Source: Cohnella caldifontis (GTDB lineage Bacteria > Bacillota > Bacilli > Paenibacillales > Paenibacillaceae). Taken from it: a stretch of DNA of 64,000 nucleotides. The stretch lies in contig NZ_JAQZSJ010000015.1 in the NCBI RefSeq assembly GCF_029360585.1, positions 1 to 64,000 on the forward strand, given 5' to 3'. Below the pieces are notes generated by a model. It ran no database searches and had not been told where the DNA came from. It saw nothing but the letters and a program-made list of their open reading frames with translations. Below are positions 1 through 8,916 of the stretch, in pieces; position 1 is the stretch's first letter; each line of letters opens with the position of its first letter. A program made the translations under genes and the position numbers.

Positions 1-84
1 AATCCTTGCTGCTACTGCATTTTTCAATTGTTCAGCAAGCCCTAAATAAGTTTCCTCTGCAATTACACCATAATTCAAGTACAT
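1..84 (-). CDS. possible partial CDS or gene remnant at window edge
   Basis: The minus strand is open from an ATG at 84 to the window edge and reads MYLNYGVIAEETYLGLAEQL and onward. The frame is also open for about ten codons upstream, back to a TAA. The peptide looks like a real amphipathic helical protein, but there is no clear ribosome binding site and the 3' end is outside the window. It may be the start of a small gene or a decayed fragment. I do not recognise the family. Confidence 0.25.
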   Translation of the reverse strand, partial: MYLNYGVIAEETYLGLAEQLKNAVAARI

Positions 85-168
85 GTACGTTAGACCAATA
101 AAAAGGGAATTTTGTTTTTATACGCTACTAAAGCTCTGGGAGAAGTCCTTAACTATCAATTTTCTGAT

Positions 169-1452
169 TTACAGCGTATATGAAAACTGCAAGTAATCGT
201 CCAAGGATTTAATCTCTTTACCAGAACTTTTATCCGCTCCGTATTTACCATCATCCCAAGAAACCATTCTGTTCGGGATAAAGGTAGCTCCATCAAAAAT
301 GAACCGAACTTGCATGTTAAAAATACTCCTGCCTTCATTCCTAGCACTCAAATCTGCCGTGATAGCTAGTTCCTTCTGTGCTTCGTCCAGTTCAAAATGT
401 CCAAAAGAGATCAAGTCAATTGGATACATTGTATTAGGAGCGCCACCAGTGGCACTTACGTCATGTGCCCGACGATGCTCGCTATCGATAAACTTTCCCG
501 ATCCATCAGAAGCAATCTGAAGCGCTAGAGTGCCTTGTAGGATGGAAGTATATTTTTCTGGTGAAAAAACGCGTTCCCAACGGTTGTTGGCTCTTCTAAG
601 AATGACAACATCTTCGTCCAAATTTACTTTCAGAAGTATGGTTCCTTGAAAAGCAACAGCTTCAACAAAACCGTTTTGATAATAGTTAGAGCTTCCTTTA
701 TGGTCATGATCACAAAGGAGGATCGACTCTCCATCAATACTCAGATCGACTTTCCCATAGTTTGGTTGCTTGGCCGGATCATAGTAGTAAACAAGTTTGA
801 CATCGAGTTTTTTGTCGCTGCCTATCTCGACCTTATTGTCAAACAACACTTTCCCGTTGATCGGTGAAGATTTATCTTGGCCGACATATATGATTTCCCC
901 CTCCTGGATATAACCGACATGAAGCAACTGCAATAATTCCAACGGCTGATGAATATTGATACTGCCCCCATGATGAGTAAAAGGCTGTGACTTCAGTTGC
1001 ACTTCATGGCCGTTCTGGAACACGTGATAAATTGCGTTGGCCCCCTCGGCAAATTTCAAATACTTTAAACTTTCTTGGCGGCTCGTATCTAACCTAAAAG
1101 CGACCATATTGTCCTTGTTACCGATTTTCAACTCATAAGGTACTATGAAATCCTTGAATTGCTTCGGTTTTTCACTCTCCTGAACAGGAATTCCGAACGC
1201 CTTGGACACTCCAAGCAATGACCAACCGAATTCGTTTTCTCGTAGTTCTTTATGCAGCATGCCTTCAAAAACGAAGCCGGCGTACTCATCGCTTGGAACG
1301 GTTTTGGTATAAGCAGGCGCTCGTTTCAATTCATGAGATTGCGTAGGCTGTTGTGTTTGAGTTGCTGGCTTTTGGATAGATTCTGACTTATCTTCGCATC
1401 CGAACAAGAGAAGTATAACGGTGAAAAATATGATAAATCGTTTTCTGCCCAT
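169..1452 (-). CDS. lipoprotein of unknown function
   Basis: A 427-residue secreted lipoprotein. I chose the ATG at 1452 (MGRKRF...) because a GGAGGT motif lies 6-7 bases upstream; an in-frame start 10 codons earlier has no such site. Residues 1-20 form a signal peptide ending in a lipobox (LLLFGC), followed by a Ser/Gln/Thr/Pro-rich linker. The rest is rich in beta-strand-like segments with no catalytic motif I recognise. The gene is visibly AT-richer than everything to its right, which suggests recent acquisition or a different history. It stands alone, with no partner gene on the same strand within the window. The family is unknown to me; an extracellular sensing or binding role is only a guess. 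Confidence 0.8.
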   Translation of the reverse strand: MGRKRFIIFFTVILLLFGCEDKSESIQKPATQTQQPTQSHELKRAPAYTKTVPSDEYAGFVFEGMLHKELRENEFGWSLLGVSKAFGIPVQESEKPKQFKDFIVPYELKIGNKDNMVAFRLDTSRQESLKYLKFAEGANAIYHVFQNGHEVQLKSQPFTHHGGSINIHQPLELLQLLHVGYIQEGEIIYVGQDKSSPINGKVLFDNKVEIGSDKKLDVKLVYYYDPAKQPNYGKVDLSIDGESILLCDHDHKGSSNYYQNGFVEAVAFQGTILLKVNLDEDVVILRRANNRWERVFSPEKYTSILQGTLALQIASDGSGKFIDSEHRRAHDVSATGGAPNTMYPIDLISFGHFELDEAQKELAITADLSARNEGRSIFNMQVRFIFDGATFIPNRMVSWDDGKYGADKSSGKEIKSLDDYLQFSYTL

Positions 1453-1575
1453 TATGAAACCTCCGATCCACGGTATCTTCAATCCAATAGACGGAGGCGG
1501 TGAATTATAAGTTGCGTATATGACATAAACTGCCCGGCCCGTTTAGTTTAATCCCTAACTGGCAGTGTAGTAATC

Positions 1576-1733
1576 TCATACTAATGAATTCAACATATCT
1601 ACGCACCCGACGTCCAAATCAAGGTCCAAGACGACGGAAACCTCGATTTTGTCCTTGAGCACCTTATTTTTGAAGTCGCTGCCGTCCTTCGTAAAAGTCA
1701 TAAGTCGCGCAAAGTGTTGAAAACAAAGGATTT
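1576..1733 (-). other. short intergenic stretch with possible remnant coding tail
   Basis: Downstream of rlmCD the minus strand is open to a stop at 1576. An ATG at 1701 would give about 41 residues ending CVDMLNSLV. The composition is AT-rich like the lipoprotein to the left, and no ribosome binding site precedes the ATG. This is more likely a fragment of a lost gene than a working one. Confidence 0.2.
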
Positions 1734-3170
1734 CTACGTATCGATTCGTTGTATTCCTATTACGCACTCCACATGTCCCGTCTGCGGGAACATATCCACC
1801 GGCTGCACCTCTACCGTGCGGTAGCCGCCGTCTTCGAGCAGCCGCAAGTCCCGCGCCAACGTGGACGGATTGCACGACACGTACACGATGCGCTTCGGCC
1901 GCAGCTCCAGCATCGTGGCGATCAGCGCGGGGTCGCAGCCTTTGCGCGGCGGGTCGACGACGATGACGTCGGGCTTCACGCCGGATTTCTGCCAGCGCGG
2001 CAAGACGGCTTCGGCGCGGCCGACGGCGAACTCGGCGTTGCCGATGCCGTTCAGCGCCGCGTTCCGCCTCGCGTCCTCGATTGCCTCCGGTACGATCTCG
2101 ACGCCGTAGACGCGGCGGGCATGCCGGGCAAGAAACAGCGTGATCGTCCCGATGCCGCAATAGGCGTCCACCACGGTCTCTTCCCCGCTCAAGCCTGCGA
2201 ACTCCACCGCTGTCCTGTACAGACGCTCCGTCTGCTCCGGATTCACTTGAAAGAAAGAACGTGCCGAAATCGCGAAACGGATGTCCCCGATCTCGTCATA
2301 GATGACGTCTTCGCCCCACATCGTGCGGGTGATCTCGCCGAATACAACGGATGAGCGCATCGTGTTAACGTTCTGCACGATGCTGGCCACGCCCGGCACC
2401 CGCTCACGGATCAGCGCAATCAGTTCCATTTCCCGGGGAATTTCGCGTCCGTTCGTCACGAGCACGACCATGCGCTGGCCCGTCGCTGCGGCATTCCGCA
2501 CGACGACGTGCCGCAACAGCCCCCGCCCCGACGCCCGATCATAAGCGGAAATGCCGAGCGTCCGAGCGGATTCCTTCACCGCTCGGACGGTTTCCTCGTT
2601 CTCCTCCTGCTGGATCAAGCAAGCCTCCATCTCCACGATGTCATGGCTGCCTTCCTCGAAAAAACCGCCGATCAGCCCCGCTTCCCCGCGGCCGATCGGC
2701 ACTTGGGCTTTGTTGCGGTACCGCCAGGGATCCTCCATGCCGATCGTCGGATGCACGACGACCGGCTCCCGGCCCGCAGCCGCCGAACCGTCGCCACCAG
2801 CGGCTTCTTCACCTGCAACGGGCAGCTTGCCGATGCGCGCGAGATTGTCCACGACGTGCCGCCGTTTCCAATGCAGCTGCGCCGGATAGTCGAGATGCTG
2901 AAGCTGGCAGCCCCCGCAAACCTCGAACAGCGGGCAAGGAGCCGAGCGCCGCTCGGGACTGGCCGCCAGCAATTGCGTCACCCGCGCCCTGCCGAACGAT
3001 TTGCCGACGCTGACGACTTCCGCGCGTACACGCTCCCCCGGAAGCGCGCCATGAACAAAAAGGGTAAAGCCCTGGTACCGGCCTACCCCTTCTCCCTCAT
3101 GCGTCAAACCGACGATTTCGCATTCCGCGACTTGCCCCGTCCGTACCGGGATCCCGCGTTCTCCGCTCAT
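1734..3170 (-). CDS. rlmCD: 23S rRNA (uracil-5-)-methyltransferase, TrmA/RumA family
   Basis: A SAM-dependent enzyme that methylates uracils in 23S rRNA. The 478-residue protein has an N-terminal TRAM RNA-binding domain (about residues 10-70). Next come the four-cysteine iron-sulfur signature (CPLFEVCGGC plus a later Cys in EACLIQQ) and a Rossmann methyltransferase domain with VVDAYCGIGTITLFLA, VVDPPRKG and the catalytic-cysteine motif VYVSCNPSTLARDL. The start overlaps the dgkB stop by 4 bases (ATGA), so the two are translationally coupled. The pairing matches yerQ-yefA in Bacillus subtilis, where the product modifies two positions, hence the symbol. Which uracils are modified here cannot be told from sequence. 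Confidence 0.93.
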   Translation of the reverse strand: MSGERGIPVRTGQVAECEIVGLTHEGEGVGRYQGFTLFVHGALPGERVRAEVVSVGKSFGRARVTQLLAASPERRSAPCPLFEVCGGCQLQHLDYPAQLHWKRRHVVDNLARIGKLPVAGEEAAGGDGSAAAGREPVVVHPTIGMEDPWRYRNKAQVPIGRGEAGLIGGFFEEGSHDIVEMEACLIQQEENEETVRAVKESARTLGISAYDRASGRGLLRHVVVRNAAATGQRMVVLVTNGREIPREMELIALIRERVPGVASIVQNVNTMRSSVVFGEITRTMWGEDVIYDEIGDIRFAISARSFFQVNPEQTERLYRTAVEFAGLSGEETVVDAYCGIGTITLFLARHARRVYGVEIVPEAIEDARRNAALNGIGNAEFAVGRAEAVLPRWQKSGVKPDVIVVDPPRKGCDPALIATMLELRPKRIVYVSCNPSTLARDLRLLEDGGYRTVEVQPVDMFPQTGHVECVIGIQRIDT

Positions 3171-4123
3171 GACGGCAAGCTCCGAACATTTCCGTTGCCG
3201 CTGCCCCGACGATAGGAAGACTCCCCTTGCTCGTCCACGATCACGTTCAAATGGGACGCCAGCATCGTGAACTTGCAGGGCAGCGTCCCCCCGAATTCGC
3301 CGTCCAAATTCAATTGGACCCGGCTGTCCGATTCGACTTCGATGCTGTCGCTCTGAAAATAAATGAAATGGGGATCATGCTTGACGGCTTCCCCGCGTAT
3401 GACCATCGTCGCCATCCGGATGAACTCCGCGATATTGCATTTGCGCAAGGCGATAACGTCGAACACGCCGTCGTTCGTGCTGGCGTCCGGAGCCAGCCGG
3501 TCGAAACCGGCGACGGAGCTGCTGTTGGCGATCAGGAACAGCATGAGCTCCTCGTCGATTTCCTCCGCCCCGTTCGCTTTGATTTTCATACGCACCGGCC
3601 GAAGGTTGGTGATTTTCTCCAGACCCTTCATATAATAAGCGAGTTGTCCGACCATCGTTTTCAGCTTGCTCGGGACTTCGTACGTGAGTTCCGTCAGGGA
3701 GCCGCCGCCCGCGATGTTGATGAAATATTTGTCCCCGGCTTTGCCGACGTCCACCGGCACCGTATAGCGGCGGACGATCAGATCGCACGCGTCCGCCCAA
3801 TTCCTCGGAATGCCGTGGGCGCGCGCGAAATCGTTCGTCGTGCCGAGCGGGAGAATGCCGAGCGCCGGCCGGCTGTCATGCTCGGAGAGTCCGGAGACCA
3901 CTTCGTTCAGCGTCCCGTCGCCGCCCGCGGCGATCACGATATCGTATCCCCGCCGGGCCGCCAGCAGAGCCGCCCGCGAGGCGTCCCCTTCCCCTTCCGT
4001 CGCGTGGCAGGACGTCTCGATGCCGCCCCGCTCCAGCCGCTGCAGAATGGCAGGCAATCTTCTTCTCACTTCCTCGCGCCCGGAAGTCGGATTGTAAATC
4101 AACCTCGCTCGTACGGTGTCCAA
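3167..4123 (-). CDS. dgkB: diacylglycerol kinase, DgkB/YegS family
   Basis: A soluble lipid kinase that returns diacylglycerol, released during lipoteichoic acid synthesis, to phosphatidic acid. The 318 residues carry the hallmark motifs NPTSG near the N-terminus, AAGGDGTLNEV (nucleotide-binding GGDG) and LPLGTTNDFAR, with the usual C-terminal beta-sandwich domain. The start is a TTG at 4123 with AGAGGGG six bases upstream. The gene lies about 20 bases after the chelatase gene and overlaps rlmCD by 4 bases, so the three form one operon. The C-terminal tail (RRGSGNGNVRS) is unstructured in appearance. Confidence 0.92.
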   Translation of the reverse strand: MDTVRARLIYNPTSGREEVRRRLPAILQRLERGGIETSCHATEGEGDASRAALLAARRGYDIVIAAGGDGTLNEVVSGLSEHDSRPALGILPLGTTNDFARAHGIPRNWADACDLIVRRYTVPVDVGKAGDKYFINIAGGGSLTELTYEVPSKLKTMVGQLAYYMKGLEKITNLRPVRMKIKANGAEEIDEELMLFLIANSSSVAGFDRLAPDASTNDGVFDVIALRKCNIAEFIRMATMVIRGEAVKHDPHFIYFQSDSIEVESDSRVQLNLDGEFGGTLPCKFTMLASHLNVIVDEQGESSYRRGSGNGNVRSLPS

Positions 4124-4142
4124 CTCGATCCCCTCTTTTTTC

Positions 4143-4949
4143 TCAAACCTGTAAATCCGAATCGCCGAAACCGAAACCGCGAAGCCACTCCGCCGCCTGC
4201 CGCCGAACCCAGCCGACGGCCAGCGGATGGGGCATCAGCGCGCGCCCGTCGTACCGGCAGCCAAGACCCTCCAGCCGGCGCGGAATGACTTCTTTCGTAA
4301 AATAACCCTCGCTCAGAAACACGGGAACGGCCAGCACTTCGACCCCGCTCCCCTGTCTCTCCCGCAGGGCGCGGACCGCCGTCGCCGCCATGTCCGGCCG
4401 GAGCGTCGCCCATTCCGCGTCCGCGTAACCGCCCGCTTCCTTCACTTTCGAAGCGAGCGACGACAATCCCTTGATCCAGGCCTCCCGAAATCCCGGCCAT
4501 TCGCTGCCGTGCCCGATCAGCAGCACGCACTCCTTGGCGGGATTCCGGGACAAGCCGGACACCCGCTCCCGCAGGATGTCCGCGAACTCCGGATCGTCGT
4601 CCACCGGTCTGCCGTAAGACAGACGCGCCGAGACCCGGAAAGGCTGCAGCTCCGTCTCCGTTCCGGCTTCCGGATAAGCGCCCAGCGCCCAGCCGATCTC
4701 GTCGACGTGCGTGCTTCCGGAGGAAACGAACAAAGGAACCACCAGCAGGTCGGTGACGCCCGCCGCTTCCATCCGATCCAGTCCGTCCTGGATCAACCGT
4801 CCTTCGACGAGCTCCAAAAACGCGGCCGCCATCGGAACAGCGTCCGGCAATTCGGCCCTCGCGGCCATCACCGCGTCGTCGACATGCGCCACCCACCCGC
4901 TTTCCCGCGAGCCGTGGCTGATGACGAGAATCCCGGGTTTGCGAACCAA
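4143..4949 (-). CDS. CbiX-type sirohydrochlorin chelatase family protein
   Basis: This 268-residue protein looks like two CbiX repeats. The first has SHGSRESG near residue 10, the metal-binding THVDEI and the conserved VVPLFVSSG. The second has IGHGSEWPG and VPVFLSEGYFTKEVIP. The family inserts cobalt or iron into sirohydrochlorin on the way to cobalamin or siroheme. Translation probably starts at TTG 4949, with GAGGGG seven bases upstream. It heads the operon with dgkB and rlmCD. No other tetrapyrrole gene is in the window, so the metal and pathway are not established by context. Confidence 0.8.
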   Translation of the reverse strand: MVRKPGILVISHGSRESGWVAHVDDAVMAARAELPDAVPMAAAFLELVEGRLIQDGLDRMEAAGVTDLLVVPLFVSSGSTHVDEIGWALGAYPEAGTETELQPFRVSARLSYGRPVDDDPEFADILRERVSGLSRNPAKECVLLIGHGSEWPGFREAWIKGLSSLASKVKEAGGYADAEWATLRPDMAATAVRALRERQGSGVEVLAVPVFLSEGYFTKEVIPRRLEGLGCRYDGRALMPHPLAVGWVRRQAAEWLRGFGFGDSDLQV

Positions 4950-5021
4950 GCGTTATCCCCTCTACGATACTTCTCGATATGATAATGCTAGCCAATGCGC
5001 AGCGGAAAGTCAACGAGAACG

Positions 5022-5048
5022 AAAACCGCCGGCTGAACCGGCGGTTTT
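5022..5048 (-). terminator. intrinsic terminator of glycan locus A
   Basis: A perfect hairpin: AAAACCGCCGG, 5-base loop, CCGGCGGTTTT. It lies just past the stop of the binding-protein gene. It is A/T flanked on both sides and could also act on the opposite strand. Confidence 0.75.
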
Positions 5049-5089
5049 CGCGTTCCGAACGGCATCCGGCCGTTCGCGGATATGCGGTT

Positions 5090-6715
5090 TTATTTCTTCG
5101 AAGCGATGAAAGCGTCGAGCTGTTTCTGCTTCTCTTCCAGCACTTTGTCCAGCCCGTTGGCTTTCTCTTTGTCCCACCATTCCTGCGCTTTGGCCGGGTC
5201 GATGGAGCCCGTTTCCAGCGCGGCGGCGTATTGCTTTTTGACGTTGATCAGGTTGGTCACTTGCGATTTCACCGGTTCGACGTCGAACGTGAAACCGAGC
5301 GCGGGCGACTTATGCGCGCCGTCGTTGAACTTCTTGAATTGATCCCATTTGTCGGCGGCTTCCGTCTCGAACGTATAGTTCAGGAATTGGTTGCCCAGCT
5401 CCCAAGCGACGCCCGGGTTGTAGTCCGCGGCTTTCGGACCCGCTTTGATCACGTTGTCCGACACCTTCACGTAGTGCTCGCCTTCGATGCCGAAGTTGAT
5501 CAGGTTGTTCAGGTATTTGTCGGAGTGAAGCAGGTTGATGAACATCATGGCGCGAGCCGGATCTTTGGACGTCGAGGAAATGCCCAGCATGGCGCCTGCC
5601 GTCTCGCCCGTCGATACCGTCCGGGGCCCGATTTCGATCTGCTTCAGCTTGCCCGCCATGTTGATTCCGTTCGCCATCTCGGCGTCTTTGCCCGGTTTCA
5701 GCGAAGACGGAATCATGAATACGTCGCCTTTCTTCATGGCGTCTTGCGGGCCGACCGTGGTCGTAGCCGCGTCGCGGTTGATCAGGCCTTCTTGGAAGAA
5801 CTTGCGGGTCAATTGCAGTTGATCCATGTATTCTTTGTCGTCGAAACGGGTAATGACCTTCGTGTCTTCGCCGTCTTTGCGGACGATGCCGTCAATGTCC
5901 GTGTTCCCCAGGTAATCCAGCTGCGAGAGATAGTGGGAGTTGAACGTTTCGCCGTCCTTGAAGAACAGCGGGGTGATGTTCGGCTTCTTCTCTTTGACCG
6001 TTTTCAGGATCGGTTCGAGATCGGCGATCGTTTTGACGTTGTTGAGCTGGTCCGTCAGGCCCAATTCTTGGGCGATATCGACGCGGTAGATGACGCCGCC
6101 TTGCGCCGCCAGCTCTTTGTTCGTCGGGATGCCGTAGTTGAAGCCGTTGATTTTCGCGCCTTCCAGGAAGGCGGGATCCAGCGAGCTCAGGATGTCCTTG
6201 CCGTATTGCTCCAGCAGGTTGCCGACTTTCTGGCCGTTCGCTTCCAGGTTCGGATCGTTCAAGGCCAGGAATCCGCCCTTCGCCACGTTGTTGGAGTGGC
6301 CGTTCCACTGGGCCGTGAAGACGACGTCCATCGCTTCGCGGGACGCGATCATCATCGGCATCTTCTGGTCGTATTGACCCCAGTCGAGCGTGGAGAGCTT
6401 GACCGTCGCGTTGATCTTGTCCTTCAGATACTCGTTGATTTTGGCTTCGACGGCCGGCGCGTCTTTCTGCGCGGGACCTTCCCAGATGATTTTCAGCTCG
6501 TACGGCTGCAGGTCCGCTGCGCCCGTATCCCCGGAGCCCGAGGAAGAAGACGGAGAAGCGGAGCTCTCCGACGGCGACGCGGAAGACGCCGACGGGGACG
6601 AGGACGCTTCCTCTTTCTTGCCGCCGCCGCACGCCGACAAGACGAGCGAGAACGTCAAGACGAGCGCGACGAGCAGGATAAAGCCCTTGCCGAATTTGGT
6701 GCTCTTACTGAGCAT
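5090..6715 (-). CDS. ABC transporter solute-binding lipoprotein (locus A)
   Basis: The extracellular capture protein of a carbohydrate ABC importer, tethered to the membrane by a lipid. It has 541 residues: a signal peptide with lipobox LSAC at about residue 28, then a long Ser/Pro/Ala/Glu linker typical of Paenibacillaceae binding proteins, then a family-1 solute-binding fold of the large LipO/YtcQ type. The start at 6715 has GGGAGG eight bases upstream. It is the last gene after two permeases. No ATPase is encoded nearby, which is normal for this class because a shared MsmX-type ATPase serves many importers. The substrate is probably an oligosaccharide from plant or microbial polysaccharide, but nothing in the sequence fixes it. 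Confidence 0.9.
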   Translation of the reverse strand: MLSKSTKFGKGFILLVALVLTFSLVLSACGGGKKEEASSSPSASSASPSESSASPSSSSGSGDTGAADLQPYELKIIWEGPAQKDAPAVEAKINEYLKDKINATVKLSTLDWGQYDQKMPMMIASREAMDVVFTAQWNGHSNNVAKGGFLALNDPNLEANGQKVGNLLEQYGKDILSSLDPAFLEGAKINGFNYGIPTNKELAAQGGVIYRVDIAQELGLTDQLNNVKTIADLEPILKTVKEKKPNITPLFFKDGETFNSHYLSQLDYLGNTDIDGIVRKDGEDTKVITRFDDKEYMDQLQLTRKFFQEGLINRDAATTTVGPQDAMKKGDVFMIPSSLKPGKDAEMANGINMAGKLKQIEIGPRTVSTGETAGAMLGISSTSKDPARAMMFINLLHSDKYLNNLINFGIEGEHYVKVSDNVIKAGPKAADYNPGVAWELGNQFLNYTFETEAADKWDQFKKFNDGAHKSPALGFTFDVEPVKSQVTNLINVKKQYAAALETGSIDPAKAQEWWDKEKANGLDKVLEEKQKQLDAFIASKK

Positions 6716-6807
6716 GTTGCTGCCTCCCTTATAAATGTTCCTGATTTATGCTCAACCGGCCGGTAACCGGATGGAGCCGTACGTTAGCGAAACCCGCGAG
6801 CCGCCCG

Positions 6808-7737
6808 TCAGCCCTTGACGGCGCCGACGGTCAACCCTTTGATGAAAAACCGCTGGAAGAAGGGATACGCGAAGACGATCGGCCCGATTCCGATGACCGC
6901 CATCGCCATCCGGACCGTTTCGCTCGGCATTTGGAAATTCGGGTTTTGCGCCAGAATCGCCGCGTAGGCGGTCGAGTTCGAGCTCAGGTACTGCAAATCC
7001 TGCAAAGCCTTGTACATCCGGTACTGGATGTTGATATGCACGTTGTCGTTGACGAACAGCATGCTCATGAACCAGTCGTTCCAATAGTTCAGCGTGCAAA
7101 GCAGCCCGACGCTCGCGAGTACCGGGAGGGAAAGCGGAAGCACGATTTGCGCGAAAATGCGCCATTCGCCCGCCCCGTCGATTTTCGCGGATTCCAGCAG
7201 CTCCGTCGGCACCGAATTGGTGAAGAACGTCCGCATGACGAGCACGAAAAACGCTTGGATGAGATAAGGGATCATGAGCGCGAGCACCGAATTTTGCAAA
7301 TGCAGGTACTGCGTATACATGATGTAGAAAGGAACGAGCCCGGCGTTGTACAGGATCGTGAACACCATGACGAACGAGAAGACGCCCCTATGCTTGAAAT
7401 CCCGCCGGGAGATGGGGTAGGCGTACAGCGCCATCATGGCGAGCGAGGCGAGCGTCCCGGCCACCGTGACGAAGATCGAGATCCCGTAGGACCGCACGAC
7501 GTTGACCCAGTCGTTCAGCAGGAAGTCGTAAGCCGCGAGATTGAGCTTATCCGGAAACAAGCTGTACCCGTTCACCAGAACGGTTTTCTCGTCCGAGAAG
7601 GAAACGACCAGAACGAGCAGCAGCGGAAAAATGCAGATAATCGTATAAATGATGAAGAATACGTTAATGGCCGCGTCGGCGGGCTTGGAAATCTCGGAAG
7701 ACGAGTACGCCTTGCGTTTGCCCGTCAATTCGCTCAT
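6808..7737 (-). CDS. carbohydrate ABC transporter permease, LplC/YtcP type (locus A)
   Basis: An integral membrane subunit with six predicted helices (first at about residues 20-45, INVFFIIYTIICIFPLLLVL) and the EAA-like loop ELLESAKIDGAGEWRIFAQI that docks with the ATPase. It ends in the typical FIKGLTVGAVKG tail. I start it at ATG 7737 (MSELTG), nine bases after AGGAGG; an earlier in-frame TTG abuts the ribosome binding site and is unlikely. It follows the partner permease by 36 bases and precedes the binding protein. Confidence 0.92.
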   Translation of the reverse strand: MSELTGKRKAYSSSEISKPADAAINVFFIIYTIICIFPLLLVLVVSFSDEKTVLVNGYSLFPDKLNLAAYDFLLNDWVNVVRSYGISIFVTVAGTLASLAMMALYAYPISRRDFKHRGVFSFVMVFTILYNAGLVPFYIMYTQYLHLQNSVLALMIPYLIQAFFVLVMRTFFTNSVPTELLESAKIDGAGEWRIFAQIVLPLSLPVLASVGLLCTLNYWNDWFMSMLFVNDNVHINIQYRMYKALQDLQYLSSNSTAYAAILAQNPNFQMPSETVRMAMAVIGIGPIVFAYPFFQRFFIKGLTVGAVKG

Positions 7738-7773
7738 GGTAAGCAACCTCCTAAAGACCAGTCCGGTCGTGAA

Positions 7774-8748
7774 TTAGAACAAGGCGTCTTCTTTGCTGAT
7801 CCGCCGGATGACCAAATTGCTGCACAGCACCAGCACGAAGCCGATGACCGCCTGGTAGAGCCCCGCCGCCGAAGACATGCCGACATCCCCGGTGACGATG
7901 AAGCCTTGGTAAACGTAAGTATCGATGACGAGCGTCGTATCGTAGAGCGAACCGGCGTTGCGGGTGACTTGATAGAACAAGCCGAAGTCCGCGTAAAAAA
8001 TTCTGCCGATCTGCAACAGAGTAAGCACGATGATGACCGGGCGGATCAAAGGCACGGTGATCGTCCAGATCTGCCGCCATTTGGAGGCTCCGTCCAGCGT
8101 GGCCGCTTCGTAATATTCCTGGTCGATCCCGATGATCGCCGCCAGATAGAAAACCGCGTAATAGCCGATGCCTTTCCACGTATTGACGATCGGCAGGATA
8201 ACCGTCCACCACTTCGGTTCCGTGTACCAGTCGATCGTGCGTTCGGCGCCGAACCAAGGAAGGATCGTTTTGTTGAGCATGCCGATTTCCGGATTCAGAA
8301 ACCCGTACACCAGGTACGTGATGATGACCCACGACAAGAAGTAAGGCAGGAACATCATCGTCTGGTGGAATTTCGCCGCCTTCCGGCTGCGCATGGCGTT
8401 GAACATGAGGGCGAACGCGACGCCGACGACCATGTTGAGGAAGATGAACGCGGCGTTGTACAGGATCGTGTTCCGGGTAATCTTCCAGGCATCCGAAGCG
8501 TTGAACAGGTAATCGAAGTTCTGGAAGCCGACCCACGGACTCTTCCAAATGCCTACCTGATAGTTCACGTTTTTAAAGGCGATCACGGAACCGATCATCG
8601 GGAGATAGTTGTTCAGCAGAAGGATGATGAGCGCGGGCGCCATCATCAGATAGAAGACGCCGAATCTCCGCCAGTAGCCCTGATTCTGCTTGGTCTTCCT
8701 TGCCGGCTGCGGCACGGGAGGCGCAGCCGTTTGCATCGCTTGATCCAT
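7774..8748 (-). CDS. sugar ABC transporter permease, LplB/YteP type (locus A)
   Basis: The first permease of the locus A importer. A Gln/Ala/Pro-rich cytoplasmic N-terminus precedes the first helix (FGVFYLMMAPALIILLLNNY), and six helices are expected. The EAA loop reads EAATLDGASKWRQIWTI. The ATG at 8748 (MDQAM) is better spaced from the AAAGGA ribosome binding site than the ATG two codons earlier. A terminator separates it from the histidine kinase/regulator pair upstream, so it should have its own promoter in 8761-8876, presumably the target of the neighbouring AraC-type regulator. I found no convincing promoter boxes there. Confidence 0.9.
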   Translation of the reverse strand: MDQAMQTAAPPVPQPARKTKQNQGYWRRFGVFYLMMAPALIILLLNNYLPMIGSVIAFKNVNYQVGIWKSPWVGFQNFDYLFNASDAWKITRNTILYNAAFIFLNMVVGVAFALMFNAMRSRKAAKFHQTMMFLPYFLSWVIITYLVYGFLNPEIGMLNKTILPWFGAERTIDWYTEPKWWTVILPIVNTWKGIGYYAVFYLAAIIGIDQEYYEAATLDGASKWRQIWTITVPLIRPVIIVLTLLQIGRIFYADFGLFYQVTRNAGSLYDTTLVIDTYVYQGFIVTGDVGMSSAAGLYQAVIGFVLVLCSNLVIRRISKEDALF

Positions 8749-8876
8749 TTTCATTTTCCTTTTCGAAAAACGTTTTCTTTTATCTTACAGACCCGGCACG
8801 TTTTTCATCTATCTATTCCCGTGACTTACATAGCACATTTGTGATATCGGACGGCGGCGCGGCCGTACCATGCGCG

Positions 8877-8904
8877 AAAACCGCCGTGCAGCGCGGCGGT
8901 TTTT
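8877..8904 (-). terminator. intrinsic terminator after the locus A two-component genes
   Basis: Hairpin AAAACCGCCG / CGGCGGTTTT with a 7-base loop, 13 bases past the response-regulator stop. It separates the regulatory pair from the transporter operon. Confidence 0.65.
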
Positions 8905-8916
8905 CGTATAGCGCCC

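Noticed and set aside
1576..2160. Minus-strand frame of 194 codons overlapping the end of rlmCD
   Set aside because: Its first two thirds are an out-of-frame reading of rlmCD. Only the last ~40 codons look protein-like, and they lack a ribosome binding site.
8761..8776. cre-like GAAAAACGTTTTC upstream of the locus A permeases
   Set aside because: It has three mismatches to the CcpA consensus, and it overlaps an A/T-rich leader next to the ribosome binding site, where such a pattern can arise by chance.
6748..8844. Plus-strand open frame of 698 codons opposite the locus A permeases
   Set aside because: The permeases have clear EAA loops and ribosome binding sites. The antisense frame has neither a site nor a recognisable fold.
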